Shown here: positions 43,634 to 52,280 of the stretch, in pieces
Position numbering within the stretch: position 1 is the first letter of the stretch
Layout of the letters: every line of letters starts with the position of its first letter
NCBI RefSeq assembly: GCF_001280505.1
Contig: NZ_LBIO01000040.1
Span: forward strand, 310,001-374,000
Origin: Mangrovimonas sp. TPBH4
GTDB taxonomy: Bacteria > Bacteroidota > Bacteroidia > Flavobacteriales > Flavobacteriaceae
Direction of reading: 5' to 3'
DNA: 64,000 bases
Position numbers and translations under genes: made by a program
Notes under the pieces: model-generated
What the model was told of the DNA's origin: nothing
Databases searched by the model: none
The model's input: the letters and a program-made list of their open reading frames with translations, nothing else

Positions 43634-44239
43634 ATGAAGGCATTAATTTTAGTAGACATCCAAAATGATTTTCTACCCGGAGGTGCTTTGGCAGTTCCAA
43701 AGGGTGATGCTATCATTCCCAAAATCAATAAAATTCAATCTAAATTTGATTTGATTGTAGCCACACAGGATTGGCATCCAAAAGCCCATAAAAGCTTTGC
43801 ATCCAATCATGAAAAAGCACAGGTATTTGATGTGGTTGACCTGAACGGAAATCCCCAGGTATTGTGGCCTGACCATTGTGTACAGGGAAGTGACGGCGCG
43901 CAATTTTCGGAGGCACTCCGTACCGATAAAGTCGCAGCTATTTTTAGAAAAGGGATGGATATAGAAGTTGATAGCTACAGTGCTTTTTATGATAACAACC
44001 ACAGTAATGCTACCGGCTTAGAGGGCTATTTAAAAGGAAAGGGTATAAGCGATGTGTATGTGGGTGGATTGGCGGCCGATTATTGTGTGTATTATACCGC
44101 AAAAGATGCTAAATTAGCCGGTTTTAATACCTACTACCTTACGGATGCTACCAGCTATATAGATCAGGCCAGCTATGAGGCTGCATTAACCGATTTAAAG
44201 GCACATAAAGTACATCTTGTAGAGACCTCAAATCTATAG
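43634..44239 (+). CDS. pncA: Nicotinamidase/pyrazinamidase
   Basis: The 201-residue isochorismatase-fold enzyme has the catalytic triad Asp8 (VDIQNDF), Lys106 (FRKGMD) and Cys151 (AADYCVYYTA), and the metal site motif DWHPKAHKSF (His48, His52 region). It deamidates nicotinamide to nicotinate, feeding pncB, which is encoded immediately upstream (3-base gap). The rnpA gene follows one base after its stop, so the four genes pncB-pncA-rnpA-ctp form a compact operon. Confidence 0.97.
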   Translation: MKALILVDIQNDFLPGGALAVPKGDAIIPKINKIQSKFDLIVATQDWHPKAHKSFASNHEKAQVFDVVDLNGNPQVLWPDHCVQGSDGAQFSEALRTDKVAAIFRKGMDIEVDSYSAFYDNNHSNATGLEGYLKGKGISDVYVGGLAADYCVYYTAKDAKLAGFNTYYLTDATSYIDQASYEAALTDLKAHKVHLVETSNL

Positions 44240-44240
44240 T

Positions 44241-44618
44241 ATGAAATACACGTTTAACGCTTCAGAAAAACTAAAAAGCAAGATTGTCATTTCCCATTTG
44301 TTTGAAGAAGGCAAATCGGTATCGGCCTACCCTTTAAAAATGATTTATCTGCCAACACCCCATGCCGATGGCACTTTAATCAAGGCTGGCGTGTCCGTGA
44401 GCAAGCGAAGATTCAAAAATGCCACCGACCGCAACCGCATAAAACGCCTTTTGCGGGAAGCTTATAGATTGAACAAACCCACATTTTTTAACAACATTAG
44501 TGAGCCTTATGCGTTAATGATTTTGTACATTGGTAAAGATGGTACATCTTTTGAGCAGGTTGATAAAAAAATGAAGCAACTGCTTACAAAATTTACACAA
44601 ACGATTACCCTAGATTAA
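44241..44618 (+). CDS. rnpA: Ribonuclease P protein component
   Basis: This 125-residue basic protein has the RnpA fold and the signature ATDRNRIKRLLREAYR (RNR motif) preceded by AGVSVSKRRFKN. It helps the RNase P RNA process tRNA 5' ends. In many bacteria rnpA sits with rpmH and dnaA near the origin; here it sits with NAD-salvage and protease genes, 1 base after pncA and 11 bases before the protease gene. Confidence 0.95.
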   Translation: MKYTFNASEKLKSKIVISHLFEEGKSVSAYPLKMIYLPTPHADGTLIKAGVSVSKRRFKNATDRNRIKRLLREAYRLNKPTFFNNISEPYALMILYIGKDGTSFEQVDKKMKQLLTKFTQTITLD

Positions 44619-44629
44619 ACCTTACTGCT

Positions 44630-46264
44630 ATGAAACATCGATTACGTAAACATATCCTTGTGCCTGTTCTTATTGCCTCTATTTTTTTAACAGGAACAGC
44701 CTTTAAGAGCGATTTTTTTGAAATTGCCAAACAGATAGAAATTTTTACCACCCTTTTTAAGGAACTCAACATGAACTATGTTGATGAGACCAATCCTGGT
44801 GATTTAATGGACACGGCCATTAAAAGCATGTTGGAGGATTTAGATCCCTATACCAATTTTATGAACGAACAGGATGTGGAAGCCTCTAGAATCAACAATA
44901 CAGGGGATTACACGGGAATTGGTGCCAGTATTCTGACCTTGAAGGATAAGTTAGTAGTCATTGAACCTTATAAAGATTATCCCGCCGATAAAGCGGGTTT
45001 AAAGGCTGGTGACGAAATTATTAAAGTTGAAAATGTTGTAGTCGCCGATTTTAAGGACGATGCAGCTAATTTGTTGCAAGGCGCCGCTGGTACCAATGTA
45101 AACGTAACCTATTTACGTCAAGGTAAAACGCATACTGCCACTATTAAACGTGAAGCTGTTGAAATCCATGCCGTACCGCATTATTCCATGGTAAATAACC
45201 AAACAGGTTATGTGGTGTTGCGGAAATTCAACGAAAAGGCGTCTTCAGAGACCATCAATGCCATTAGAAGTCTTAAAAAAGAAGGGGCTAAAAAATTGAT
45301 TTTGGACTTAAGAGGCAACCCAGGAGGACTGTTAAGTGAAGCTGTCAATGTGGTCAATATTTTTGTACCTCAAAACCAATTGGTGGTGACCACCAAATCT
45401 AAAGTAAAGAAATACAACAAAACCTATTACACCTCTAAAGAACCTTTGGACACCGAAATTCCATTGGTGGTACTTATTGATGGCCGCAGTGCTTCCGCCA
45501 GTGAAATTGTATCTGGTGCTTTACAGGATTTGGATCGTGCCGTAGTGGTAGGTACAAGAAGTTTTGGAAAAGGTTTGGTGCAACGTCCAAAACCATTAGT
45601 GTATGGAACCCATATGAAAATTACCATTTCCAGATATTACACCCCATCGGGTCGTTGTATTCAGGCTTTGGATTATTGGAACAGGGATGAAGAAGGTAAA
45701 GCCACTAGAGTAAAACAGGAAAATTACAACGCCTTTAAAACCAAAAAAGGAAGAACCGTTTACGACGGTGGGGGTATCCAACCAGACGTGGAAATGGAGG
45801 AATCAATTTATAGCCCAATTACGACAGCCATCTTAAATGATAACCTTATTTTTGATTATGCCACCAAATATTATTACAGTCATCAAGTAGCTGATTTGAA
45901 TGCCTTTAAATTTACAGATACGGACTTTAAGGATTTTAAAACCTTCCTTAAAACCAATGATTTCAACTTTGAAACCAAGACAGAAAAAGCCTTTGATGAT
46001 GCCTTAGCTGTCGCCAAGGAAGAACAGTTAAAACCAGTTATCAATCCAGAGTATGATGCGCTTGTAAAGACTTTAAATTCCTATAAGGACCAAGCCGTAG
46101 ATGCCAACAAAACCCAATTGTCATCCCTATTGTCTGACGAGATCGTCAAACGCTATTTTTATAGAGAAGGATTATATACTTATTATATTGCTACTAATAC
46201 TGAAATTCAAAAAGCTACCGAAATTTTAGGGAATTTATCGACCTATCAAGGCTACTTGAAGTAA
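44630..46264 (+). CDS. S41-family C-terminal processing peptidase
   Basis: The 544-residue protein has an N-terminal hydrophobic signal/anchor (about 7-24), a PDZ domain (about 95-165: YTGIGASILTLKDKLVV, DKAGLKAGDEIIKVENV) and the S41 catalytic core with DLRGNPGGLL, the nucleophile region GRSASASE (Ser287-291, probably Ser289) and the general base Lys314 in FGKGLVQ. A helical C-terminal domain follows (about 390-544). It cleaves C-termini of exported proteins in the periplasm. It is the last gene of the pncB operon. Confidence 0.95.
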   Translation: MKHRLRKHILVPVLIASIFLTGTAFKSDFFEIAKQIEIFTTLFKELNMNYVDETNPGDLMDTAIKSMLEDLDPYTNFMNEQDVEASRINNTGDYTGIGASILTLKDKLVVIEPYKDYPADKAGLKAGDEIIKVENVVVADFKDDAANLLQGAAGTNVNVTYLRQGKTHTATIKREAVEIHAVPHYSMVNNQTGYVVLRKFNEKASSETINAIRSLKKEGAKKLILDLRGNPGGLLSEAVNVVNIFVPQNQLVVTTKSKVKKYNKTYYTSKEPLDTEIPLVVLIDGRSASASEIVSGALQDLDRAVVVGTRSFGKGLVQRPKPLVYGTHMKITISRYYTPSGRCIQALDYWNRDEEGKATRVKQENYNAFKTKKGRTVYDGGGIQPDVEMEESIYSPITTAILNDNLIFDYATKYYYSHQVADLNAFKFTDTDFKDFKTFLKTNDFNFETKTEKAFDDALAVAKEEQLKPVINPEYDALVKTLNSYKDQAVDANKTQLSSLLSDEIVKRYFYREGLYTYYIATNTEIQKATEILGNLSTYQGYLK

Positions 46265-46334
46265 AAAATTTCTTAAGTACATTTTTAAAAAGTAGAAAAA
46301 TAAAGTATATTTATTTCCCCTTATTGTAATAATA

Positions 46335-47171
46335 ATGAAAAAATTAATAGCATTTTTTATTTTAATTACACAATTTTTATGTGCCCAAGAAGATCTAACA
46401 CACGAGGTTTATTTTGAAACCGACAAGTTTGAAGTTCCACCAACAGAGCACAATAGATTACTATTATTTCTTTCGGAAATTGAAGGTTTAGACATTGAAA
46501 AAGTGTCTATTTATGGGTTTACTGACGATCGAGGAAGTGATACCTATAATCTTAAACTTTCCCAACAAAGAGCTAATTCCATAAAGACTATTTTCTCCAA
46601 CAACGAATTTGATGAATCCGTCATCACCAATGTTGATGGAAAAGGAGAGGTGTTATTAAAGGTTATAAAAGAAGAGGATGTCCATAAAATAAGAGGTCTA
46701 AACCGAAAAGTTGAAATCATTGTACATCCTTACAATCCGCCTAGAGTGGTTGAAGAACCCGTAAAAATGGATGTCAAGGACCAACTGAAAGGTGATCTTA
46801 AGGCAGGGGATAAATTCACTTTAGACAATATTTTGTTTAAAACTGGTTATAGTTATTTACTTTCGGAATCTGTGAAAACTTTGGAAGAACTTGCTGAAGT
46901 TTTGGTTGAGCGCGATGATATTTATTTTACCATTCAGGGCCATGTATGCTGCACGCAAAACAGTAGGGATGCTATAGACAGGAAAACCAAAAAACGTAAT
47001 CTTTCTGTAGCCAGAGCTAAGTATATCTATGACTATTTAGCCAAAAAAGGGGTAAACAAAAAACGAATGAAATACGTTGGAATGCGTCGCTTGTTCCCAC
47101 TTGGTGGCGATCCTAAATTTGACAGGCGCGTGGAAATCTTAGTTACCTATGTAGGAGGGGAAAATAAGTAA
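46335..47171 (+). CDS. Tandem OmpA-domain peptidoglycan-binding protein
   Basis: The 278-residue protein has a signal peptide (IAFFILITQFLCAQ) and two OmpA C-terminal-type domains, residues about 25-135 (VYFETDKFEVPP, IYGFTDDRGSDTYNLKLSQQR) and about 160-275 (ILFKTGYSYLLSE, IQGHVCCTQNSRD, NLSVARAKYIYDYLAKKGV). There is no beta-barrel. The second domain has an unusual vicinal Cys pair in the position where the peptidoglycan-binding loop is. A periplasmic peptidoglycan tether is likely. The gene stands alone between the protease and a converging GNAT gene. Confidence 0.85.
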   Translation: MKKLIAFFILITQFLCAQEDLTHEVYFETDKFEVPPTEHNRLLLFLSEIEGLDIEKVSIYGFTDDRGSDTYNLKLSQQRANSIKTIFSNNEFDESVITNVDGKGEVLLKVIKEEDVHKIRGLNRKVEIIVHPYNPPRVVEEPVKMDVKDQLKGDLKAGDKFTLDNILFKTGYSYLLSESVKTLEELAEVLVERDDIYFTIQGHVCCTQNSRDAIDRKTKKRNLSVARAKYIYDYLAKKGVNKKRMKYVGMRRLFPLGGDPKFDRRVEILVTYVGGENK

Positions 47172-47182
47172 TAATTACAAGC

Positions 47183-47635
47183 CTAAACCTTAGTTTTCAA
47201 CATTGCGATATGAGGAATCCCATCTTCTAAATAGGAGTCTCCAATTTCTCTAAATCCAAGATTGTTATAAAATTGCTGTAAATAGCATTGTGCCGATATT
47301 TTAATGATATCTTCATTAAAGTAATTGGAAATGGCTTCGATTGAGCTTTCCATTATTTGATAACCATACTTGTGTTTACGCCTGTTGGTGGCCACAACCA
47401 CCCTTCCAATGCTTGCTTCATTAAAGTAATCACCAGCCTTAAAAAGTCGGGTATAGGCAACCAAAGTATCGCCTTCATAACCTAAGACATGTAAAGCCTT
47501 TTGATCTTTGTTGTCCACATCTTGATACACACAATCCTGTTCTACCACAAAAACCTCAGACCGTAAACGTAAAAGCGCATAGAGTTCCTCAACGCTTAAT
47601 TCTGAAAAATATTTAATGCTAATAGACAACATCAA
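47183..47635 (-). CDS. GNAT-family N-acetyltransferase (ElaA-like)
   Basis: The 150-residue protein has the GNAT core with LRLRSEVFVVEQDCVYQDVD (in the ElaA family, LRxxVFVVEQ), YTRLFKAGD and the acetyl-CoA loop IGRVVVATNRRKHKYGYQIM. Members acetylate unknown small substrates. The start codon overlaps the stop of the CDF transporter gene by 4 bases, so the two are translationally coupled; rpiB is the first gene of this leftward operon. Confidence 0.9.
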   Translation of the reverse strand: MMLSISIKYFSELSVEELYALLRLRSEVFVVEQDCVYQDVDNKDQKALHVLGYEGDTLVAYTRLFKAGDYFNEASIGRVVVATNRRKHKYGYQIMESSIEAISNYFNEDIIKISAQCYLQQFYNNLGFREIGDSYLEDGIPHIAMLKTKV

Positions 47636-48543
47636 TCTTGAACAATTACTTCTTTAGGATCTTTTTTATTGAATTCGGGCTGTATGGTAACATGGTTAAT
47701 TTCGAACTTATCATGCAACAGTTTTTCTATTTCGTGCAAAAGCTCGTTGAACTCGGTTGTGGAAATGTCTTCATTTAAATCTAAATGGGCTTCCAAATGC
47801 AGTTCATGGTCACTTAAGTTCCAAATATGAACGTGATGTAATTTACTCACTTTAGGCAATTTATTCACAGCTCTAACAACATCTTTGATATTTATATTGT
47901 CTGGTGTGAACAACATCAACATTTTTGTGGATGTTTTTAATAAATCGTAACCCACCCAAATAAGGTACAATGCTATTAAAAAGGTAAGCACACTATCTAC
48001 CCAAAACACTTGGTAATACTTCATCAACAGTCCACCAATTAAAACAGCCACACTTGCCAACATATCCGTTAACAGATGTAAATAGGCAGAACGGATATTA
48101 ATGTTCTTTTCAGAATCACTTTTCAACAATAGCACACTAAACCCATTGGCTGCTATAGCTATTAAGGATAGCCAAATCACCAAATTGGATTCTATTTCCT
48201 CTGGTGCCTTAAAACGCTTGATAGCTTCAATTATCAATAAAATAGCCACCACAACCAAAGTGATGGCATTTATGAAAGCTGCTAATATTTCGGCACGTTT
48301 AAATCCAAAAGTTCTATTAATAGAAGCCTTTTGTTTGGAGAGCTTAGAAGCGGCATAACTTACAATCAAGGAAAGGACATCACTAAAGTTATGAAGGGCA
48401 TCACTTAAAAGCGACAAACTACCAGAAATAAGTCCACCAATAATTTGTGCTACAGTTATAACAATATTTAAAAAGATAGAAACCACCAGATTTCTATCTT
48501 TTTTACCTACATGTGTGTGTGTATGTGAATGTCCATGTCCCAT
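47632..48543 (-). CDS. Cation diffusion facilitator metal exporter
   Basis: The 303-residue protein has a His-rich N-terminus (GHGHSHTHTHVGK), six membrane segments with the metal-site helices SLLSDALHNFSDVLSL and HLLTDMLASVAVLIGG, and a C-terminal cytoplasmic domain (about 205-295, LHHVHIWNLSDHELHLEAHL). CDF proteins export Zn2+, Co2+ or similar ions in exchange for protons. Its ATG directly abuts the rpiB stop codon with no gap and its end overlaps the GNAT gene. Confidence 0.95.
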   Translation of the reverse strand: MGHGHSHTHTHVGKKDRNLVVSIFLNIVITVAQIIGGLISGSLSLLSDALHNFSDVLSLIVSYAASKLSKQKASINRTFGFKRAEILAAFINAITLVVVAILLIIEAIKRFKAPEEIESNLVIWLSLIAIAANGFSVLLLKSDSEKNINIRSAYLHLLTDMLASVAVLIGGLLMKYYQVFWVDSVLTFLIALYLIWVGYDLLKTSTKMLMLFTPDNINIKDVVRAVNKLPKVSKLHHVHIWNLSDHELHLEAHLDLNEDISTTEFNELLHEIEKLLHDKFEINHVTIQPEFNKKDPKEVIVQD

Positions 48544-48978
48544 TTAGCAAGACACCGGAATCTTGTTTACTCGGTTTTGGTGGCGTCCACCTTCAAACTG
48601 TGTATCCAAAAATGCATCAACCATTTCAATGGCTTGAGGAAGCGCCGTAAAACGCGCCGGAATACTCAATATATTGGCATTGTTGTGCTCTCTGGCCAAG
48701 GTTACAATTTCCTTAGTCCAGCATAGGGCAGAACGTACACCTTGATGTTTGTTGGCCGTCATGTTGGCTCCATTTCCACTACCGCAAATAATAATTCCAA
48801 AATCTGCAGCTTTACTCTCCACATCATTGGCCACAGGATGTACAAAATCTGGATAATCTACACTGTCTGTACTGTCTGTACCATAGTTTTTAACAGTATG
48901 TCCCTTTGCCTCCAAATGTTTAACAATAGCATATTTATACTCTGTTCCTGCGTGATCGTTACCGATTGAAATGTTCAT
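48544..48978 (-). CDS. rpiB: Ribose 5-phosphate isomerase B
   Basis: The 144-residue enzyme has the LacAB/RpiB signature with GNDHAGTEYK, VDYPDFVHPVA, CGSGNGANMTANK (the active-site Cys in ICGSGNG), RSALCW and HNNANILSIPAR. It interconverts ribose 5-phosphate and ribulose 5-phosphate. It is the first gene of a leftward operon with the metal exporter and acetyltransferase. Upstream, TACCTTTG (49006-49013, leftward) is a possible -7 box next to the AT-rich origin-like region. Confidence 0.96.
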   Translation of the reverse strand: MNISIGNDHAGTEYKYAIVKHLEAKGHTVKNYGTDSTDSVDYPDFVHPVANDVESKAADFGIIICGSGNGANMTANKHQGVRSALCWTKEIVTLAREHNNANILSIPARFTALPQAIEMVDAFLDTQFEGGRHQNRVNKIPVSC

Positions 48979-49005
48979 TATATGTATTAAATTGATTTAA
49001 AGGTA

Positions 49006-49013
49006 CAAAGGTA
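49006..49013 (-). promoter_or_regulatory. -7 promoter box of rpiB
   Basis: Read leftwards, TACCTTTG matches TAnnTTTG, 28 bases before the rpiB ATG. No -33 element stands out. Confidence 0.4.
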
Positions 49014-49020
49014 CAAAATG

Positions 49021-49500
49021 TCGCCTTACAGCCTATAGTTATTCACATTTTAAAGTATTGGTTAATTACTTTTAGCTTTTCTTTTTATAAGTTGTTAATA
49101 ACTGTTAATTAAATTCTAAAAGATTATTTTCTAAAATTCAAATATATTTTCAATAGAGAAATGGCATTGAAAAAACCAAAAGATAACTTCACTTTTTTTG
49201 GGAGAGTTTTCAGCATTGAATTTTTCATTATAAACACCAAAATTTCCAAAAGTTGTTAAATCAAAACTATTAACATTCCTTTTAAACAGGTTTTAATAAC
49301 TACTTAAATTTCATTCAAAATGAAGTATTTAAGTAAATAATAACTGTTAATAACATTTTAATAGACCGTAAACTGTGAGTTTTCAAAAAAAAAATCAAAA
49401 AAGTTATTCCAGTTATTAACACCCTATCATAAACAACAATCATTTTTTAAAAATTTCAAAAAAGAAAAGTAATTATAATACTATTTGTGAATAACGATAA
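49021..49500. other. Candidate chromosomal replication origin (oriC)
   Basis: This very AT-rich, gene-free stretch separates divergent rpiB and rnr. Five 9-mers match the DnaA-box pattern TTATTMACA: TTATTCACA at 49039-49047 (+) and 49486-49494 (-), and TTATTAACA at 49413-49421 (+), 49093-49101 (-) and 49345-49353 (-). The two TTATTCACA boxes sit at the outer edges in opposite orientation. CTATTAACA at 49269 is a sixth near match. A- and T-runs (49381-49400, 49440-49475) could unwind. No ORF or RNA gene was found. Inference only: dnaA is not nearby in this window, and a match to the pattern in AT-rich DNA can arise by chance. Confidence 0.45.
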
Positions 49501-49626
49501 GATTTATAAAATCTGTTTGAAAAGGAGTATTTGAAATCTGTTTAGGGATTCCTTTAAAATCTTAGCGTAAAAGAAATATGATTTAGTATATTAAACCTTA
49601 GATTTGTTACTATTAGAAAAAAGAGA

Positions 49627-51819
49627 ATGGCTAGAAAGAAAAAAAGAAGGAAATCGAACAACCAAATTTCCAACCTTACAAATACAATCTTAAGTATTTT
49701 AAAAAAGGAACGTAACAAAGCTTTCAACTACAAGCAGATAGCTGCTAAACTGGGAGTGAACGATGCTAGCAGCAGGAACCAGATCATTAAGAAACTTCAG
49801 CAGCTTAAAGCAAAACAGGAAATAGAAGAAGTAGAACGTGGCAAATTCAAGGCCATTGTTACTACCGAATACTATACGGGAATTGTGGATATGAGTGCCA
49901 AGGGATCCGGGTATATTATTTCCGATCACTTTGAGGAGGATGTTTTTATTGCCTCAAACAATATGAATAAGGCTCTGGATGGTGATGAAGTGGAGTTTTA
50001 CGTCTATAAACGTCGGAGCAGAGGTCGTCAGGAAGGAGAAGTGACCCAAATTTTAAAACGTGCTAAGACCGAGTATGTTGGCGTGGTACAATTGCACAGC
50101 AATTATGCCTTTGTAATTCCTGATAGTAGTAAAATGTACAAGGATATTTTTGTACCAATCAATAAAACCAACGATGCTGAGGATGGAGATAAAGTGTTGG
50201 TATCTTTGGAAGATTGGCCGGAGAAAGCCGATTCTCCCTATGGTAAAATTTTGAAGGTTTTAGGAAAACCAGGAGAGCATAACACCGAAATCCACTCAAT
50301 ATTAGCAGAGTACGGTTTGCCTTATGAATTTCCTTATGAAGTAGAAGCTTACGCCAACAATTTGGATACTTCTATAACCAAAGAGGAAATAGCCAAAAGA
50401 CGCGATATGCGTGACATATTGACCTTTACAATCGATCCTAAGGATGCCAAGGACTTCGATGACGCATTGTCCTTTAAAGTGCTTGAAAACGGCTTATATG
50501 AGATCGGAATCCATATTGCGGATGTGTCGCATTACGTGCGTCCAAATACCGTATTGGATGATGAGGCTTATGAACGTGCAACTTCGGTGTATTTGGTAGA
50601 TCGTGTGGTGCCTATGCTTCCCGAAATTTTATCCAATAATGCTTGTTCGTTGCGACCTCATGAAGAGAAATATACCTTTTCGGCTGTGTTTCAAATAAAT
50701 GACAAGGCTGAGGTAAAAGACCAATGGTTTGGTAGAACCGTGACCTACAGTGATGCCCGATTTGCCTATGAAGAGGCTCAGGCTATTATTGAATCTGAAA
50801 CCAACGATATTCCTGAAGAAGTGTCCTTAACAGGAAAAGCTTATAAAGCTGATCAAAACATTGCCGATGCTATTTTGAAAATGGATGCCTTGGCCAAAAA
50901 AATGCGTAGCAAGCGTATGCGCTCAGGCGCCATTTCCTTTGATAAAGTAGAAGTGAAATTCAATTTGGATAAAGACAATAATCCTGTTGGGGTTTTCTTT
51001 AAAACCAGTAAGGATGCCAATAAATTGATTGAGGAATTCATGCTTCTGGCGAATAAAAAAGTGGCAGAATTTGTAGGGAAACAGAAACCGCCAAAGACCT
51101 TTGTATACCGTGTTCACGACGAACCGGATGAAAGTAAATTAGCCGCCTTGCAAGGGGTGGTGTCTAAATTTGGATATAAACTGAATTTCAAGGATCGGAA
51201 AAGTATTTCCAGTTCGCTTAACAATTTATTGTCTGAGGTAAACGGCAAAAAAGAACAGAATTTGGTGGATACCTTGACGATTAGAAGTATGAGCAAAGCC
51301 GAATATACCACACAAAATATTGGGCATTATGGATTGGCTTTTGAGTATTACAGTCACTTTACATCGCCTATTCGTCGTTATCCAGATGTGATGGCGCATC
51401 GCTTGTTGCAGATGTATTTGGACGGTGAAAAATCGGCCAATGAAGAGATCTACGAAGATAAGTGCAAACATTCCAGTGATATGGAATATTTAGCGACGAA
51501 AGCCGAGCGAGATTCCATCAAGTATATGCAAATTAGGTTCATGCAGGATCATAAGGATGAAAAGTTTTTAGGGGTAATTTCCGGAGTCACCGATTGGGGT
51601 ATTTATGTGGAAATTATTTCTAATAAATGTGAAGGCATGGTGAGAATCCGCGACATCCGTGATGATTATTACGAATTTGATGAAGCCCAATTTGCTATCA
51701 TTGGTCGCGAAACCAAACACATGTACCAGTTAGGAGATGAAGTGATGGTAACCGTTAAGGATACGGATTTGGTGAAAAAGCATTTAGATTTTAATTTAGT
51801 GGGGAAACCAGAGGATTAA
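49627..51819 (+). CDS. rnr: Ribonuclease R
   Basis: The 730-residue exoribonuclease has a basic N-terminus (ARKKKRRKSNNQ) with a winged-helix-like segment, cold-shock domains (about 80-225), the RNB catalytic domain with IDPKDAKDFDDALS (metal-binding Asp cluster) and HYGLAFEYYSHFTSPIRRYPDV (in pieces), and a C-terminal S1 domain (about 640-725: GVISGVTDWGIYVEIISNKC in pieces). It degrades structured RNA 3' to 5'. It reads away from the origin-like region. Length is normal for Bacteroidota. Confidence 0.97.
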   Translation: MARKKKRRKSNNQISNLTNTILSILKKERNKAFNYKQIAAKLGVNDASSRNQIIKKLQQLKAKQEIEEVERGKFKAIVTTEYYTGIVDMSAKGSGYIISDHFEEDVFIASNNMNKALDGDEVEFYVYKRRSRGRQEGEVTQILKRAKTEYVGVVQLHSNYAFVIPDSSKMYKDIFVPINKTNDAEDGDKVLVSLEDWPEKADSPYGKILKVLGKPGEHNTEIHSILAEYGLPYEFPYEVEAYANNLDTSITKEEIAKRRDMRDILTFTIDPKDAKDFDDALSFKVLENGLYEIGIHIADVSHYVRPNTVLDDEAYERATSVYLVDRVVPMLPEILSNNACSLRPHEEKYTFSAVFQINDKAEVKDQWFGRTVTYSDARFAYEEAQAIIESETNDIPEEVSLTGKAYKADQNIADAILKMDALAKKMRSKRMRSGAISFDKVEVKFNLDKDNNPVGVFFKTSKDANKLIEEFMLLANKKVAEFVGKQKPPKTFVYRVHDEPDESKLAALQGVVSKFGYKLNFKDRKSISSSLNNLLSEVNGKKEQNLVDTLTIRSMSKAEYTTQNIGHYGLAFEYYSHFTSPIRRYPDVMAHRLLQMYLDGEKSANEEIYEDKCKHSSDMEYLATKAERDSIKYMQIRFMQDHKDEKFLGVISGVTDWGIYVEIISNKCEGMVRIRDIRDDYYEFDEAQFAIIGRETKHMYQLGDEVMVTVKDTDLVKKHLDFNLVGKPED

Positions 51820-51883
51820 TTTATTTGATAATCAAAATTTAAATGCCTCGATGGCTTGGCGCGAGGCAGTTTATTGTGATACT

Positions 51884-52186
51884 ATGATTTTAACTACAAC
51901 CGATCAAATTGAAGGGCATCCAATTATGGATTATTTGGGAATAGTTTCTGGAGTTTCCACCAGGATGCAAAAGGCTGCTTTTACTTTTAACATGGAAAAA
52001 TATTACCAATCCATGGAAGATAATTTGAATGAAGTCAAAGAAGAGGCCTTTCAACATTTAAGAGATAATGCCCTGAAATTAAAGGCTAATGCCGTGGTGG
52101 GCATAAGATTGGATATTGAAACCTTTCCAAATTCGGCTATTATTGTAGTTTCCGTTACCGGAACTGCAGTTTTGGTGAAGTCCTAA
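51884..52186 (+). CDS. YbjQ/heavy-metal-binding-domain protein (DUF74)
   Basis: From ATG 51884 the protein has 100 residues: MILTTTDQIEGHPIMDYLGI, VSGVSTRMQKAAFTF, EAFQHLRDNALKLKANAVVG and a final TGTAVLVKS. The YbjQ family forms pentameric rings of unknown role. A frame to 51851 adds 11 residues with no family similarity; the internal ATG gives the usual start. It follows rnr by 64 bases. Confidence 0.88.
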   Translation: MILTTTDQIEGHPIMDYLGIVSGVSTRMQKAAFTFNMEKYYQSMEDNLNEVKEEAFQHLRDNALKLKANAVVGIRLDIETFPNSAIIVVSVTGTAVLVKS

Positions 52187-52254
52187 ATATTTTTCAGAAT
52201 TGTATTTTTGTACTTCCATTTGTGAATTTGGAAAATCTTATGTTTTCCTTTTTC

Positions 52255-52262
52255 TAACTTTG
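52255..52262 (+). promoter_or_regulatory. -7 promoter box of the LysE-family gene
   Basis: TAACTTTG matches TAnnTTTG with a TTTG about 24 bases upstream (52227-52230), and the ATG follows 18 bases after the box. Confidence 0.45.
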
Positions 52263-52280
52263 TAGAAACAAACATCTTTT

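Noticed and set aside
49021-49500. AT-rich repeats as a CRISPR array or tandem repeat
   Set aside because: The 9-mers are in both orientations with irregular spacing and no conserved longer repeat, so no array.
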